A DNA stretch of 64,000 bases from SUG2458 sp963651465 (GCA_963651465.1 CAVJPS010000008.1:1-64000); one strand, 5' to 3'. Shown: positions 8,806 to 18,911, counted from the first letter of the stretch. Notes: a model not told the origin generated them from the sequence alone. Made by a program: numbers and translations.

Positions 8806-10359
8806 ATGAAAAAGAAAAGTTTAATTCTATTACCTTTACTTCTTGTAAGTGGTGTAACAGCACTTGCAGGTTGTGAAAAAGAACCTGAACCTGAAGTTGA
8901 AGTTGAAGCTAAGGTTACTTCAGTTTCATTCAGTGAAGACGTTCCAGAATCTCTTTATATGAATGCTGCATTAGATGCAGAATATTATTTAACTGTTGCT
9001 ACAGAAGGCAATGCTTCTAAAGATGTTACTTGGACATCAAGTAATACAACAATAGCTACTGTTAGTGTTGACGGTGCTGTTACTGGACTCTTACCTGGTG
9101 AAGTTACAATTACAGCTACATCAGTTGCAGACACAACAAAGAGTGCTTCATTTACTTTAAATATTAAAGCTAAAAATTTACCAACACCAAAAGCAGCAAC
9201 TATTGCACAATTAAAGGCTAAAAAAGCTGACGATACTACAAACATTTATGAAGTTACAGGTATTGTTACAGGTATTGTTAATAGCGTTTATGGTAACTAC
9301 TATTTATCAACAACTGATGGTGCTGATACAATCTTAGTTTATGGTTCAACATTACAAAGTTCATCAATTGCTTGGAATGCAGCTTATACTGAAGTTGCAT
9401 TTACAAACCCTAAAGATTTCAAATCTGAAGGTGGTTTAAAATCAAAAATCGAGGAAGGTTCACAAGTTACATTAATTTGTGTATATAAGTATTTCAACAA
9501 TACTCCTGAAATTATGGGTTATGTTAAATCAACAGCTGAAGGCGAATATGCTATTAGATCAAAAGCAGATGTTGGTGGTATTTATAGTGCTTCAGTTACA
9601 ACTACTCAAGTAAATCTTGCTGGCGAAGGCGAACCAGAAAACTTAGCTGGTGGTGCAATAATTAGTAAAGAAAGTGGTATTGTTTACGGTGAAGAAATCA
9701 CAGTTACAACTACAGAGGTTGCAGGTTATGAGCCAGTTGTTTCATTAAATGGTCTTGAAATTAGTCCAACAGATGATAACGTATTCAAATTCAATGCTGG
9801 TTTTACTAACGTTGTTACAGTTACTTATCAAGCAGAAGTAGCTCCAACTGGAAACGTAATCTATCAAGTTACTGATTATTTTGCTAAGGTTGTCGGTTCT
9901 TATGGAGCTTATTCACTTAAAAAGAATGGTATTACATGGGATTTCACAAATGCTGGCTATGCAATGCCTACAGGCAGTGATATTTATGCTCAAAAAGAAG
10001 TTATGCTTGTTATTAAATCTAAAACTGCAATGGACCAATATTTTACAATTACAACAAAATATGATATTACAGGTGCTACAATTAATGCTTTAACATATGG
10101 TAACAAAGATAATACAGTTACTTACACATTAGAATACTGGGATGCAACAGCTAACGAAAATGCTGGTGCTTGGGTAGCAGTTTCAGGCGCCAACTCATCA
10201 TTTACAATGACTGATGGTACAGTTGCAGCTAAAGTTTTATCTGGTACATTTGCAGCTACAAAGCAAGTAAGAGTACATGCTAATATGACTGCAAGTACAG
10301 ATAAGAATAACAGAATAGGTATTGCTGATGTTACATTAACATATCCTACTGCTGAATAA
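8806..10359 (+). CDS. Surface lipoprotein with bacterial Ig-like domain
   Basis: The 517-residue protein has a lipoprotein signal peptide: MKKK, a hydrophobic core and lipobox LAGC, Cys at residue 23. An acidic Glu/Pro linker follows, then a BIG2-type Ig-like domain (about 37-124, with WTSSNTTIATVSVDGAVTGLLPGEVTITA-like strands), a likely OB-fold-like domain (about 132-250, EVTGIVTGIV), and a C-terminal beta-rich domain (about 350-515) resembling carbohydrate-binding jelly rolls. It would be anchored outside the membrane. The ligand is unknown. A strong AAGGAGG lies 15 bases upstream. The cre-like box suggests carbon-source control. Confidence 0.75.
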   Translation: MKKKSLILLPLLLVSGVTALAGCEKEPEPEVEVEAKVTSVSFSEDVPESLYMNAALDAEYYLTVATEGNASKDVTWTSSNTTIATVSVDGAVTGLLPGEVTITATSVADTTKSASFTLNIKAKNLPTPKAATIAQLKAKKADDTTNIYEVTGIVTGIVNSVYGNYYLSTTDGADTILVYGSTLQSSSIAWNAAYTEVAFTNPKDFKSEGGLKSKIEEGSQVTLICVYKYFNNTPEIMGYVKSTAEGEYAIRSKADVGGIYSASVTTTQVNLAGEGEPENLAGGAIISKESGIVYGEEITVTTTEVAGYEPVVSLNGLEISPTDDNVFKFNAGFTNVVTVTYQAEVAPTGNVIYQVTDYFAKVVGSYGAYSLKKNGITWDFTNAGYAMPTGSDIYAQKEVMLVIKSKTAMDQYFTITTKYDITGATINALTYGNKDNTVTYTLEYWDATANENAGAWVAVSGANSSFTMTDGTVAAKVLSGTFAATKQVRVHANMTASTDKNNRIGIADVTLTYPTAE

Positions 10360-10370
10360 TACGTACTAAT

Positions 10371-10402
10371 AAAGATGGTATCGCAAGATATCATCTTTTT
10401 TA
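10371..10402 (+). terminator. Terminator after the lipoprotein gene
   Basis: An 11-bp stem (one G-U pair) capped by a GCAA tetraloop and followed by six T. Confidence 0.85.
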
Positions 10403-10407
10403 TTTCG

Positions 10408-10436
10408 TTTATTAATAAATGAAATTGATATATAAT
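10408..10436 (+). promoter_or_regulatory. Possible promoter of apt
   Basis: TATAAT at 10431-10436 with a weak -35 (TTTATT, 10408-10413) at 17-base spacing, just after the preceding terminator. Confidence 0.4.
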
Positions 10437-10464
10437 ATAAATATATTAAGAGGAGAAAGATAAA

Positions 10465-10977
10465 ATGAGATTAGTTGATTATATTAAAGATGTACCAAAT
10501 TTTCCTAAAGAAGGTATTTTATTTAAAGACATAACACCACTACTTGCAGATGAATATGCATTTAGTGAAGTAAGTGATATTATGGCTAACTACTTAAATA
10601 CTAAAAAGGCTGATATAGTAGTTGGACCAGAATCTAGAGGCTTTATATTTGGTTGTGCAGCTGCTGCCAAAGCTCATAAAGGTTTTGTACCAGTTAGAAA
10701 GCCTGGTAAATTACCTCGTGAAGTTATTAAAGAAAGTTACGATACTGAATATAGTAAAGATACTTTAGAAATGCACAAAGATGCTATTAAGCCAGGTCAA
10801 AGAGTCGTTATTATTGATGACCTTATTGCTACAGGAGGTACTTTAAAAGCTATTGTAAATATGATTGAAAAAGCTGGAGGTATTGTTGTAGGAATTTGTT
10901 GTTTAATAGAACTTAAAGATTTAAATGGTGCTGACGCACTTAAAGGATATGAAGTTTATTCATTAATACATTACTAA
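10465..10977 (+). CDS. apt: Adenine phosphoribosyltransferase
   Basis: The 170-residue enzyme makes AMP from adenine and PRPP (purine salvage, cytoplasm). The family start LVDYIKDVPNFPKEGILFKDITPLL, the PRPP loop VVIIDDLIATGGT (about 113-125) and the GPESRGF segment are all present. Length is standard. AGAGGAG precedes the ATG. In B. subtilis apt also sits directly upstream of relA, as here. Confidence 0.97.
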   Translation: MRLVDYIKDVPNFPKEGILFKDITPLLADEYAFSEVSDIMANYLNTKKADIVVGPESRGFIFGCAAAAKAHKGFVPVRKPGKLPREVIKESYDTEYSKDTLEMHKDAIKPGQRVVIIDDLIATGGTLKAIVNMIEKAGGIVVGICCLIELKDLNGADALKGYEVYSLIHY

Positions 10978-11024
10978 TTAATTATTTATGTTTATTATTA
11001 ATTAGATTGAAAGGAGTGTTACAT

Positions 11025-13244
11025 ATGGATATTAAATATGAAGATATTCATCATAGTTTTGATGACGTTCGTGAAATATATTTTGCTTATATTCATAATG
11101 AAGAAGATCGTAAGAATATTGAACGCGCATATAACTTTGTTTTAGATAAACATAAAACCCAATTTAGAAAATCGGGTGAACCATATGTTCAACACCTTAT
11201 TGAAACTGCATATACTATTGCAAAATTACAAGGTGGACCTTCAACTATTATTGCTGGTTTATTACATGACGTTGTTGAAGATACTGAAGTTACATCAGAA
11301 GAAATTAAAGAAATGTTTGGTGAAGATATTTCTCACCTTGTTGATGCTGTTACTAAAATTCAAAGTATGCAATTAAATCGTATCGATGAAGCTGAATTTG
11401 AAGCAGAAGGTCATCGTAAGATTTTTATTGCCATGGCTAAAGATATTCGTGTTATTATTGTTAAACTTGCTGATAGATTACATAATATGCGTACTTTAGA
11501 ATGGTTAAAACCTAATCGTCAAATAGCAATATCACGCGAAACCTTAGAAGTTTACGCTCCTATTGCTCACCGACTAGGTCTTAACAAAATTAAATCTCAA
11601 TTAGAAGATTTATCTTTAAAATATTTAGAACCAGAACGTTTTAATGAAATAGAACAATTATTAAATGAAAGAATTAATAATCATAATAGTTCATTATCTA
11701 ACTTAAAGAAAAAACTTGCTGATTCATTGTATGAAAATAAAATTCCTTTTATTCAAATAGAATCTCGTGTTAAATCAATTTATTCTATATATAAGAAAAT
11801 GTACAATAAAGGTCGTAATTTTGAAGATATTTATGATATTATGGCTTTGCGTATTATTACTCATACCGAACTAAACTGTTATGAAATATTAGGTTTAGTA
11901 CACTCAATATATAAGCCTTTACCAGGCAGATTTAAAGATTATATTGCTATGCCTAAGCCAAATCTTTATCAATCTTTACATACTACTATTATTAGTGGAG
12001 ATGGACAATTCTTTGAAATTCAAATTAGAACTGAAGAAATGGATGAGATTGCTGAAGAGGGTGTTGCAGCTCACTGGCGTTATAAAGAAGGTAATAAATA
12101 TAACCCTCAAACCGAACAAAAAGAAATTGAAGAAAAATTACACTGGTTTAGAGATTTCGTTACTATGTCAAACGATGAATTAAGTAACGATGCTAAAGAA
12201 TATATGGAAACTTTAAATAAAGATATATTTGAAGCTAATATTTATATTTTTACTCCTAAAGGCCGTGTTATTGACTTACCTGCAGGTAGTACTCCAATTG
12301 ATTTTGCATATAAAGTTCACACTGGAGTTGGTGATAGTGCTATTGGTGCTATAGTTAATGGTAGTTTAGTACCTTTAGGAACACCACTTAAAACAGGTGA
12401 TGTAGTAGAAATTAGAACTTCTAAAACTAGTGCTGGACCAAATGAAGGTTGGTTAAATCTATGTAAAACTAACTCTGCTAAAGCTCATATTAGAAAAGTT
12501 TTGGCAAAGAAAAACTTAGAATATGTTAGAGATGAAAAGATTGCTCAAGGTAAACAAGCATTATTAGATCATTTTAAAGAACGTGGATATAGCGAAGAAG
12601 AAATGATGAATTATGTTAATAATGTACGTTTACTTAACAATTTTAATGTCGATTCATTTGAAACATTATGTATTAATATTTCATCTCGTAATCCACTTCC
12701 ATCTGCTGTTTTTGAGGCTTTAAATCTAAAACGTAAAGTTGACGATAAAGAAGCTACATTAAAATTAGTTAATGCAAGTAAATTTGTTGATAAAAACAAT
12801 TCTCCTGTAATAGTTAAAAACGCAGGTAAGATTGCTATTAATTTAGGTCCTTGTTGTACTCCTATTCCTGGAGATGAGATTATTGGCTATATTACACATG
12901 GTAAAGGAATTACAGTTCATCGTAAAACTTGCCCTAATATTATCAATCAAACAAAACGTTTAATCGATGTATATTGGAACCCTGAAATAGATCAAAATTC
13001 TCAATATCCAGTTGATATTCACATGAAATGTAATGAAAGACCAGATCTTTTATTAGATATTATGTCTATCTTAGCTCAAGTTAAATGTAATTGTAGTGCT
13101 ATTAATGCTAAAATGCATCCAGAAAGTGGCCAAACTACAATTACTGCTACATTATTAGTAAATAACTCAAAACGTTTAAATGACGTTTTTAATGTCTTAT
13201 TAAACGTTAAAGGTGTTTACGATATTGTTAGAGTTATTCATTAA
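11025..13244 (+). CDS. rel: Bifunctional (p)ppGpp synthetase/hydrolase
   Basis: The 739-residue Rel/SpoT homologue has an HD hydrolase domain (LLHDVVEDTE about 78-87), a synthetase domain (FEDIYDIMALRIIT, then YQSLHTTI), a TGS domain (about 400-460), a conserved Cys-containing helical region (GPCCTPIPGDEI) and a C-terminal ACT domain. It makes and degrades the stringent-response alarmone. ATG 11025 is preceded by AAAGGAGTG; an in-frame TTG at 11007 would start upstream of that site and is unlikely. Confidence 0.96.
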   Translation: MDIKYEDIHHSFDDVREIYFAYIHNEEDRKNIERAYNFVLDKHKTQFRKSGEPYVQHLIETAYTIAKLQGGPSTIIAGLLHDVVEDTEVTSEEIKEMFGEDISHLVDAVTKIQSMQLNRIDEAEFEAEGHRKIFIAMAKDIRVIIVKLADRLHNMRTLEWLKPNRQIAISRETLEVYAPIAHRLGLNKIKSQLEDLSLKYLEPERFNEIEQLLNERINNHNSSLSNLKKKLADSLYENKIPFIQIESRVKSIYSIYKKMYNKGRNFEDIYDIMALRIITHTELNCYEILGLVHSIYKPLPGRFKDYIAMPKPNLYQSLHTTIISGDGQFFEIQIRTEEMDEIAEEGVAAHWRYKEGNKYNPQTEQKEIEEKLHWFRDFVTMSNDELSNDAKEYMETLNKDIFEANIYIFTPKGRVIDLPAGSTPIDFAYKVHTGVGDSAIGAIVNGSLVPLGTPLKTGDVVEIRTSKTSAGPNEGWLNLCKTNSAKAHIRKVLAKKNLEYVRDEKIAQGKQALLDHFKERGYSEEEMMNYVNNVRLLNNFNVDSFETLCINISSRNPLPSAVFEALNLKRKVDDKEATLKLVNASKFVDKNNSPVIVKNAGKIAINLGPCCTPIPGDEIIGYITHGKGITVHRKTCPNIINQTKRLIDVYWNPEIDQNSQYPVDIHMKCNERPDLLLDIMSILAQVKCNCSAINAKMHPESGQTTITATLLVNNSKRLNDVFNVLLNVKGVYDIVRVIH

Positions 13245-13260
13245 TAATTAATAGATATTC

Positions 13261-13296
13261 AAAGCTGATATTAGATAACTATATCAGCTTTTATTT
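13261..13296 (+). terminator. Terminator after rel
   Basis: A perfect 11-bp stem, AAAGCTGATAT with ATATCAGCTTT, around a 9-base loop, followed by a T-rich tract. Confidence 0.8.
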
Positions 13297-13409
13297 AACT
13301 TAAATTATTAATGGAGTTAATGCATTAAAGTAAGATATTAGGAAAATAAATTAATTATTAATTTTTTTATCAAAAACACAATTCTTTATAAATATTAATA
13401 TTTATATGG

Positions 13410-13437
13410 TTGAAAAAGAAAATAAAAGTGTTATACT
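13410..13437 (+). promoter_or_regulatory. Promoter of the hisS-aspS T-box transcript
   Basis: TTGAAA (13410-13415), a 16-base spacer and an extended -10 TGTTATACT ending in TATACT (13432-13437). The 13297-13409 stretch before it is AT-rich with no gene visible. Confidence 0.7.
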
Positions 13438-13443
13438 ATCAAT

Positions 13444-13672
13444 GTCTATGAAGCAGGGTAATTAAGCTTTGAATTTTAGAGAGAGTCAGTTTGGTGAAAT
13501 GACTTATGATAAACTTAATTAAGACACTGTGGAGATAAGTTTTGAAATTAATAGTAGGAACTCGTTGATGGCGTTAACATAAAATGAGTGCAGCAAAGAT
13601 AAATATATTATTGCTGAACTAAGGTGGTATCACGTTTATAAACGTCCTTAGACTAGGACGTTTTTTATATTT
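13444..13672 (+). ncRNA. T-box leader controlling hisS-aspS
   Basis: This tRNA-sensing leader has AGAGAG and GGTGAAA, the usual stem I elements, then the specifier region, the T-box bulge region AAGGTGGTATCACG (13621-13634) and a terminator (AACGTCCT/AGGACGTT, 13641-13662, then T6). The specifier region reads GACAC (13523-13527), nesting an Asp codon GAC and a His codon CAC. GAC is followed by A, as specifiers usually are. The bulge TGGT can pair a discriminator A or G, which suits tRNA-Asp better than the bacterial tRNA-His discriminator C. Confidence 0.88.
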
Positions 13673-13688
13673 TAAAGGAGGAATAGAT

Positions 13689-15080
13689 ATGGCAATTAGT
13701 CTACCAAAAGGAACACACGATGTTATTCTTGATGACGCAAAACAATATGACTATGTAGAAACAGTACTTAAAAATGTTGCTGAAATATATGGCTATAATG
13801 AAATGAGGACACCAATATTTGAACATACTGAGTTGTTCCAAAGATCAGCTGGTGATTCAAGTGATGTTGTTCGTAAAGAAATGTACACATTCTTAGATAA
13901 AGGTGATCGTAGTATTACTCTTAGACCAGAATTAACAGCTGGTATTATGAGAAGTATCGTTCAAAATAAACTCTATGCTACTGTCCAAGATTTGCCAATT
14001 AAAACATGGTATTTAGGACCAGCATTTAGATATGAAAGACCACAAGCTGGTAGATTCCGTCAATTTAATCAATTTGGTATTGAATCAGTAGGCGTTAGTA
14101 ATTTTTATCACGATGCTGAAGTTATTATGATGGGCTATTCTTCTTTACTGATGTTAGGTCTTAAAGATGTAACAATTAAAATCAATTCATTAGGTGATAA
14201 AGCTTCTAGAGACGCATACCGTACAGCTTTAAAAGAGTATTTTAAAGATAAAATTGATAATATGTGCTCAGATTGTAAGCAACGTTATGAAATTAATCCA
14301 TTACGCATCTTAGATTGTAAAGTTCCAGAAGATCAAGAACTTTGTAAAGGTGCACCTATAATGAAAGATTACCTTAATGAAGAATCTAAAACATATTTCC
14401 AAAATATTTTAAACATTTTAGATGCATATCAAATAAAATACGAAATAGATGATAATTTAGTTCGTGGATTAGATTATTATTCTCATGTCGTCTTTGAATT
14501 CCACTATACATCTAAAAATGGTGTTAATCTCGGCGCTATAGGTGCTGGTGGACACTATGATAATCTTGTTAAAGAAGTTGGTGGCCCAGATATGCCCGGT
14601 GTTGGTCTTGCAATGGGTATTGAAAGAGTCCAAAGCGTTTTAAAAGACGAAGGATTACTTGACACAATTAAGGAAGAACACGATGCTAGTGTTATGTGTT
14701 TAGATGAAAAAGCAATGCCAATGGCATATGAATTATTAATTGCTTTACGTACAAGTGGTTTTAGAACTGATATGCTTTTAGAACCAAAAGGATTTAAACA
14801 ACAATTCAAACGTGCTGAACGTAAGAATTCAAAACTTGCTTTAATTATAGGTAACGATGAATTAGAAAAAGGTGTTGTTATTGTTCGTGATTTAAATGCA
14901 CAAAAACAATTTGAAGTTGCAAATAAAGATGTAATTCCAACAGTAAATTCATTCTTTAATAGTCCTCACGATCACGGCTGCTGCTGTCATCATGATGATA
15001 ATGAAGAACACGAATGTTGTTGTGGTGAAGGACACCATCATGATAGCGAAGAACATGAATGTTGCTGTAAAAATAAATAA
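13689..15080 (+). CDS. hisS: Histidyl-tRNA synthetase with Cys/His-rich C-terminal tail
   Basis: The 463-residue class II enzyme charges tRNA-His. Residues 1-424 are ordinary HisRS: start LPKGTHDV, motif 2 around RYERPQAGRFRQF, the signature LVRGLDYYSHVVFEF, motif 3 GVGLAMGIER and an anticodon-binding domain (about 330-420). Residues 427-463 form an unusual tail with nine Cys, in three CCC clusters, and nine His; the unit EEHECCC occurs twice. The tail looks able to bind soft metals. It follows the T-box leader and is 13 bases from aspS. Confidence 0.96.
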   Translation: MAISLPKGTHDVILDDAKQYDYVETVLKNVAEIYGYNEMRTPIFEHTELFQRSAGDSSDVVRKEMYTFLDKGDRSITLRPELTAGIMRSIVQNKLYATVQDLPIKTWYLGPAFRYERPQAGRFRQFNQFGIESVGVSNFYHDAEVIMMGYSSLLMLGLKDVTIKINSLGDKASRDAYRTALKEYFKDKIDNMCSDCKQRYEINPLRILDCKVPEDQELCKGAPIMKDYLNEESKTYFQNILNILDAYQIKYEIDDNLVRGLDYYSHVVFEFHYTSKNGVNLGAIGAGGHYDNLVKEVGGPDMPGVGLAMGIERVQSVLKDEGLLDTIKEEHDASVMCLDEKAMPMAYELLIALRTSGFRTDMLLEPKGFKQQFKRAERKNSKLALIIGNDELEKGVVIVRDLNAQKQFEVANKDVIPTVNSFFNSPHDHGCCCHHDDNEEHECCCGEGHHHDSEEHECCCKNK

Positions 15081-15093
15081 GAAGGTGTGATAA

Positions 15094-16830
15094 ATGGAAA
15101 GAACTCATTATAACGGAGAATTAAGACTTTCTAATGTTGGCGAAAACGTTACATTAGTTGGTTGGGTCTCAAAACGCAGAAACTTAGGCTCAATTGTATT
15201 TATTGATTTACGTGATCGTAGTGGTATTGTTCAAGTAAATGTTGATCCAAGTAAAATTAATATTGATGATGTACGTAATGAATATGTATTATCAGTTAAA
15301 GGTACAGTTGTTAAAAAAGATGTTCCAAATAAGAATCTTGCAACTGGTGAAATAGAAGTTGTTGCTAGTGAAGTAACTATAGTTAATAAAGCTGAAACAA
15401 CTCCAATTATTATTGCTGATGATACAGATGCATTAGAAGATACACGTTTAAAATATCGTTATTTAGATATTCGTCGTCCAGTTATTCAACGTAATTTAAT
15501 GATTAGACATCAAATTACTCAAGCTGTTAGAGAATATTTAGATAATAACTACTTTGTTGAAATAGAAACACCTATATTAACACTTTCAACACCTGAAGGT
15601 GCTCGTGACTATTTAGTTCCATCACGTGTTAATAAAGGACATTTCTATGCTTTACCTCAATCACCACAAATCTTTAAACAATTATTAATGATTGGTGGTA
15701 TGGAGAGATATTATCAAATTGCTCGTTGCTTCCGTGATGAAGATTTAAGAGCAGATAGACAACCAGATTTTACACAAATCGATATTGAAACATCATTCTT
15801 AAGTCAAGATCAATTCTTAACTTTAATGGAAGGTTGTTTAAGTGCAATTTGGAAGAAAGTTAAAGGTATTGATTTAAAATTACCTTTAAGAAGAATGGAA
15901 TATAACGAAGCTGTAGAAGTTTATGGTAGTGATAAACCTGATACACGTTTTGATTTAAAATTACAAGATGTTAAAGAAGTATTTGCTAATACAACATTTG
16001 AAGGCTTTAAAGTTAAATACAATAAAGCAATAGTTGTTCCTGGTGTTGCATCAACTACATCTCGTAAAAATATTGATGAATTAGTAAATCTTGCTAAGAA
16101 ATTTGGTCTTAAAGGATTAACCACATTAAAATATTTAAATGGTGCTCTTGAAGGCTCATTCTTAAAGTTTATGAGTGAAGAAGAACAAGCTAACTTAATT
16201 AAGACTTTAAATTTAAAAGAAGATGACTTCGTAATTATTGCCGCATCTGCTTCTCAACACGATTGCTGCTTTGGTTTAGGTGCAATTAGAAGCATGTATG
16301 CTCGTAAATTAGATTTAATTAAACCAGATACTTATGATTTATTATGGGTCGTTCACTGGCCTATGTTTGAATGGAACGCAGAAGAAAATAGATATCAAGC
16401 TGAACACCATCCATTTACTAGACCTTGTGACGAAGACTTACCATATTTAGATAGTGATCCTTCTAAGGTATACGCACAAGCTTACGATATCGTTATTAAC
16501 GGTTATGAAGCTGGTGGTGGTTCCTTAAGAATTTATGATCAAGATATTCAAAAGAAGATTTTCCAAATTATTGGTTTATCTGATGAAGACATTAAACGTA
16601 AATTTGGTTTCTTCATTGACGCATTTAAATATGGTACACCTCCACATGGTGGTTTAGCATTTGGTCTTGACCGTTTGACTATGATTTTAGCTGGAACTGA
16701 TAATATTCGTGATGTTATTGCATTCCCTAAAAATCTAAGTGCTGTCTGTCCAATGTCTCAAGCTCCTGGAATTGTTGATGAACAACAATTAAAAGATCTT
16801 GGTATTGCTATTGTCAAAGAAGATAAGTAA
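15094..16830 (+). CDS. aspS: Aspartyl-tRNA synthetase
   Basis: The 578-residue protein is a bacterial-type AspRS: N-terminal anticodon OB domain (about 1-105), class II core with FLEIETP-like motif 1 and RCFRDEDLRADRQPDFTQID motif 2, an inserted GAD domain (about 280-410) and motif 3 GLAFGLDRL. It charges tRNA-Asp in the cytoplasm. Cotranscribed with hisS under the T-box, as in B. subtilis. Ribosome binding site AAGGTGTG precedes the ATG. No obvious terminator follows, so some readthrough into tkt is possible. Confidence 0.97.
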   Translation: MERTHYNGELRLSNVGENVTLVGWVSKRRNLGSIVFIDLRDRSGIVQVNVDPSKINIDDVRNEYVLSVKGTVVKKDVPNKNLATGEIEVVASEVTIVNKAETTPIIIADDTDALEDTRLKYRYLDIRRPVIQRNLMIRHQITQAVREYLDNNYFVEIETPILTLSTPEGARDYLVPSRVNKGHFYALPQSPQIFKQLLMIGGMERYYQIARCFRDEDLRADRQPDFTQIDIETSFLSQDQFLTLMEGCLSAIWKKVKGIDLKLPLRRMEYNEAVEVYGSDKPDTRFDLKLQDVKEVFANTTFEGFKVKYNKAIVVPGVASTTSRKNIDELVNLAKKFGLKGLTTLKYLNGALEGSFLKFMSEEEQANLIKTLNLKEDDFVIIAASASQHDCCFGLGAIRSMYARKLDLIKPDTYDLLWVVHWPMFEWNAEENRYQAEHHPFTRPCDEDLPYLDSDPSKVYAQAYDIVINGYEAGGGSLRIYDQDIQKKIFQIIGLSDEDIKRKFGFFIDAFKYGTPPHGGLAFGLDRLTMILAGTDNIRDVIAFPKNLSAVCPMSQAPGIVDEQQLKDLGIAIVKEDK

Positions 16831-16908
16831 TTTTAAGACATAAATATATTTTTTAGTGATTTTAAAGTTATTGACTTATGATAAAATTATAGATAGGAGA
16901 AAATAATT

Positions 16909-18906
16909 ATGAGTGGAAAATTAGTTGAAAACGCAAAATTAAATGTAGCATGTATTCGTTCAACTGTCATTGATGTAATTAACAAGGCAAATTCTGGCCA
17001 CCCAGGTATGGCTTTAGGCAGTGCTCCAATACTATATACATTATTTACAAAACATTTAGTAAGCGATCCTACACACCCTGATTGGTTCAACCGTGACCGT
17101 TTTGTATTAAGTGCAGGACACGCTTCATCATTACTTTACACAATGTTACATTTATGTGGCTATGATGTTCATATTGATGATTTAAAACAATTTAGACAAT
17201 TAGGTAGTGTTACTCCTGGTCACCCAGAATACAAACACACTAAAGGTGTTGACGCAACAAGTGGTCCATTAGGACAAGGTATTGCTCAAGCTGTTGGTAT
17301 GGCTATGGCTGAAGAAGCAGTTAAATCATATTACCCTGAAGGTGAAAAATTATGTAACCACTATACTTATGTTTTATGTGGCGATGGTTGTTTACAAGAA
17401 GGTTTATCTCAAGAAGCTATCTCACTTGCTGGTCATCAAAAATTAAATAAATTAATTTTAATGTATGATAGCAATGCTGTTACTCTTGATGGTGGTCTTG
17501 ATTTATCATTTACAGAAAATGTTAAAGATCGTTTCTTAGCATCTGAATGGGATGTTTTAGAAGTAAAAGATGGCAATGATATTAAAGCTATCGATAAAGC
17601 AATTGAAAAAGCTAAAAAAAGTAAAGAAAAACCTACATTAATTATCGTTAAAACTATTATTGGTTTTGGTTCTAAGAATCAAGGCTCATGTAAAACACAT
17701 GGTGCTCCATTAGGTGCTGAAGATGGTAAACAAGCAAAATTAAGTTATGGTTTTGATTACCCAGAATTTACAATTCCTGAAGAAGTTAAAAAATATTTTG
17801 AAGAATCTTTTATTGCTCGTGGTAAAGCTGCTTACGAAAAATATCAAGATACTTTAAATGAATATAAGATGGCTCATAAACAAGATTACAATAAATTTGT
17901 TTCTGTTATGAATAATGATGTTTCATCTTATATTAAAGATTTACGTAAATTTGATAAAGGATTTAAAGATTCTACACGTAATACATCACAAGTTATCTTA
18001 AATGATATGCACAATGATGTATTTAACTTAATTGGTGGTTCAGCAGACGTTGCTAAATCAGTTATGACAATTATTAAAGGTGAAGATGAAGGTAAATTCT
18101 TCTCACCAGCAGATCGTAGTGCTCGTAATGTTAACTTTGGTATTCGTGAATTTGCTATGGCAAGTGCTCAAAACGGTATGTTATTACATGGAGGTGTAAG
18201 AACATATGTTGGCTGTTTCTTAATTTTCTCAGATTATATGAAATCTGCAATTAGAATGGCTGCACTTTCAAAATTACCTGCAATTTACTTATTATCTCAC
18301 GACTCAATCGCTGTCGGTGAAGATGGTCCTACACATCAACCAATTGAACAATTAGCTGCTTTAAGAAGTATGCCTAACGTTAACGTATTCCGTCCTTGTG
18401 ATGCTGTTGAAACAGCTGCTGCTTGGAAACTTGCATTATTAAGTACAGAAACTCCAACTGCTATTTCATTAAGTAGACAAGGTTTACCTAAATTTGAAAC
18501 TACTTCATATGAAGGTGTTGAAAAAGGTGCTTATGTTGTTTCTAAAGAAGCAAAAGGCGAATTAAATGGTACAATTGTTGCTACAGGTTCTGAAGTTGAA
18601 CTTGCTGTTAAAGCACAAGCTTTATTAAAGGATGAAGGTATTAACGTTCGTGTTGTCTCAATGCCTTGTATGGAATTATTTGATGCTCAAACTAAAGCAT
18701 ATAAGAATAAAGTTTTTGGTGTTAGCTACGATAAAGTTGTTGCTGTTGAAATGTTATCTACATTTGGTTGGCACAAATATGCTGCTAACGTAATGGGTAT
18801 TGATACATTTGGTGCTAGTGCTCCTGCAAATGATGTTATAAAAGCATTCAAATTTACAGATAAAGAATTAGCAAAATTCGTTAAAAAAGCATTACAAAAT
18901 AAATAA
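16909..18906 (+). CDS. tkt: Transketolase
   Basis: The 665-residue thiamine-diphosphate enzyme moves two-carbon units between pentose phosphates and glycolytic sugars. It has the N-terminal signature NSGHPGMALGSAP, the TPP motif GDGCLQEG (about 159-166), the central GPTHQP region (about 470) and a complete C-terminal domain. Length equals the E. coli enzyme. AGGAG precedes the ATG. It probably supplies the non-oxidative pentose pathway feeding purine salvage and Dxs precursors. Confidence 0.97.
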   Translation: MSGKLVENAKLNVACIRSTVIDVINKANSGHPGMALGSAPILYTLFTKHLVSDPTHPDWFNRDRFVLSAGHASSLLYTMLHLCGYDVHIDDLKQFRQLGSVTPGHPEYKHTKGVDATSGPLGQGIAQAVGMAMAEEAVKSYYPEGEKLCNHYTYVLCGDGCLQEGLSQEAISLAGHQKLNKLILMYDSNAVTLDGGLDLSFTENVKDRFLASEWDVLEVKDGNDIKAIDKAIEKAKKSKEKPTLIIVKTIIGFGSKNQGSCKTHGAPLGAEDGKQAKLSYGFDYPEFTIPEEVKKYFEESFIARGKAAYEKYQDTLNEYKMAHKQDYNKFVSVMNNDVSSYIKDLRKFDKGFKDSTRNTSQVILNDMHNDVFNLIGGSADVAKSVMTIIKGEDEGKFFSPADRSARNVNFGIREFAMASAQNGMLLHGGVRTYVGCFLIFSDYMKSAIRMAALSKLPAIYLLSHDSIAVGEDGPTHQPIEQLAALRSMPNVNVFRPCDAVETAAAWKLALLSTETPTAISLSRQGLPKFETTSYEGVEKGAYVVSKEAKGELNGTIVATGSEVELAVKAQALLKDEGINVRVVSMPCMELFDAQTKAYKNKVFGVSYDKVVAVEMLSTFGWHKYAANVMGIDTFGASAPANDVIKAFKFTDKELAKFVKKALQNK

Positions 18907-18911
18907 CTAAT

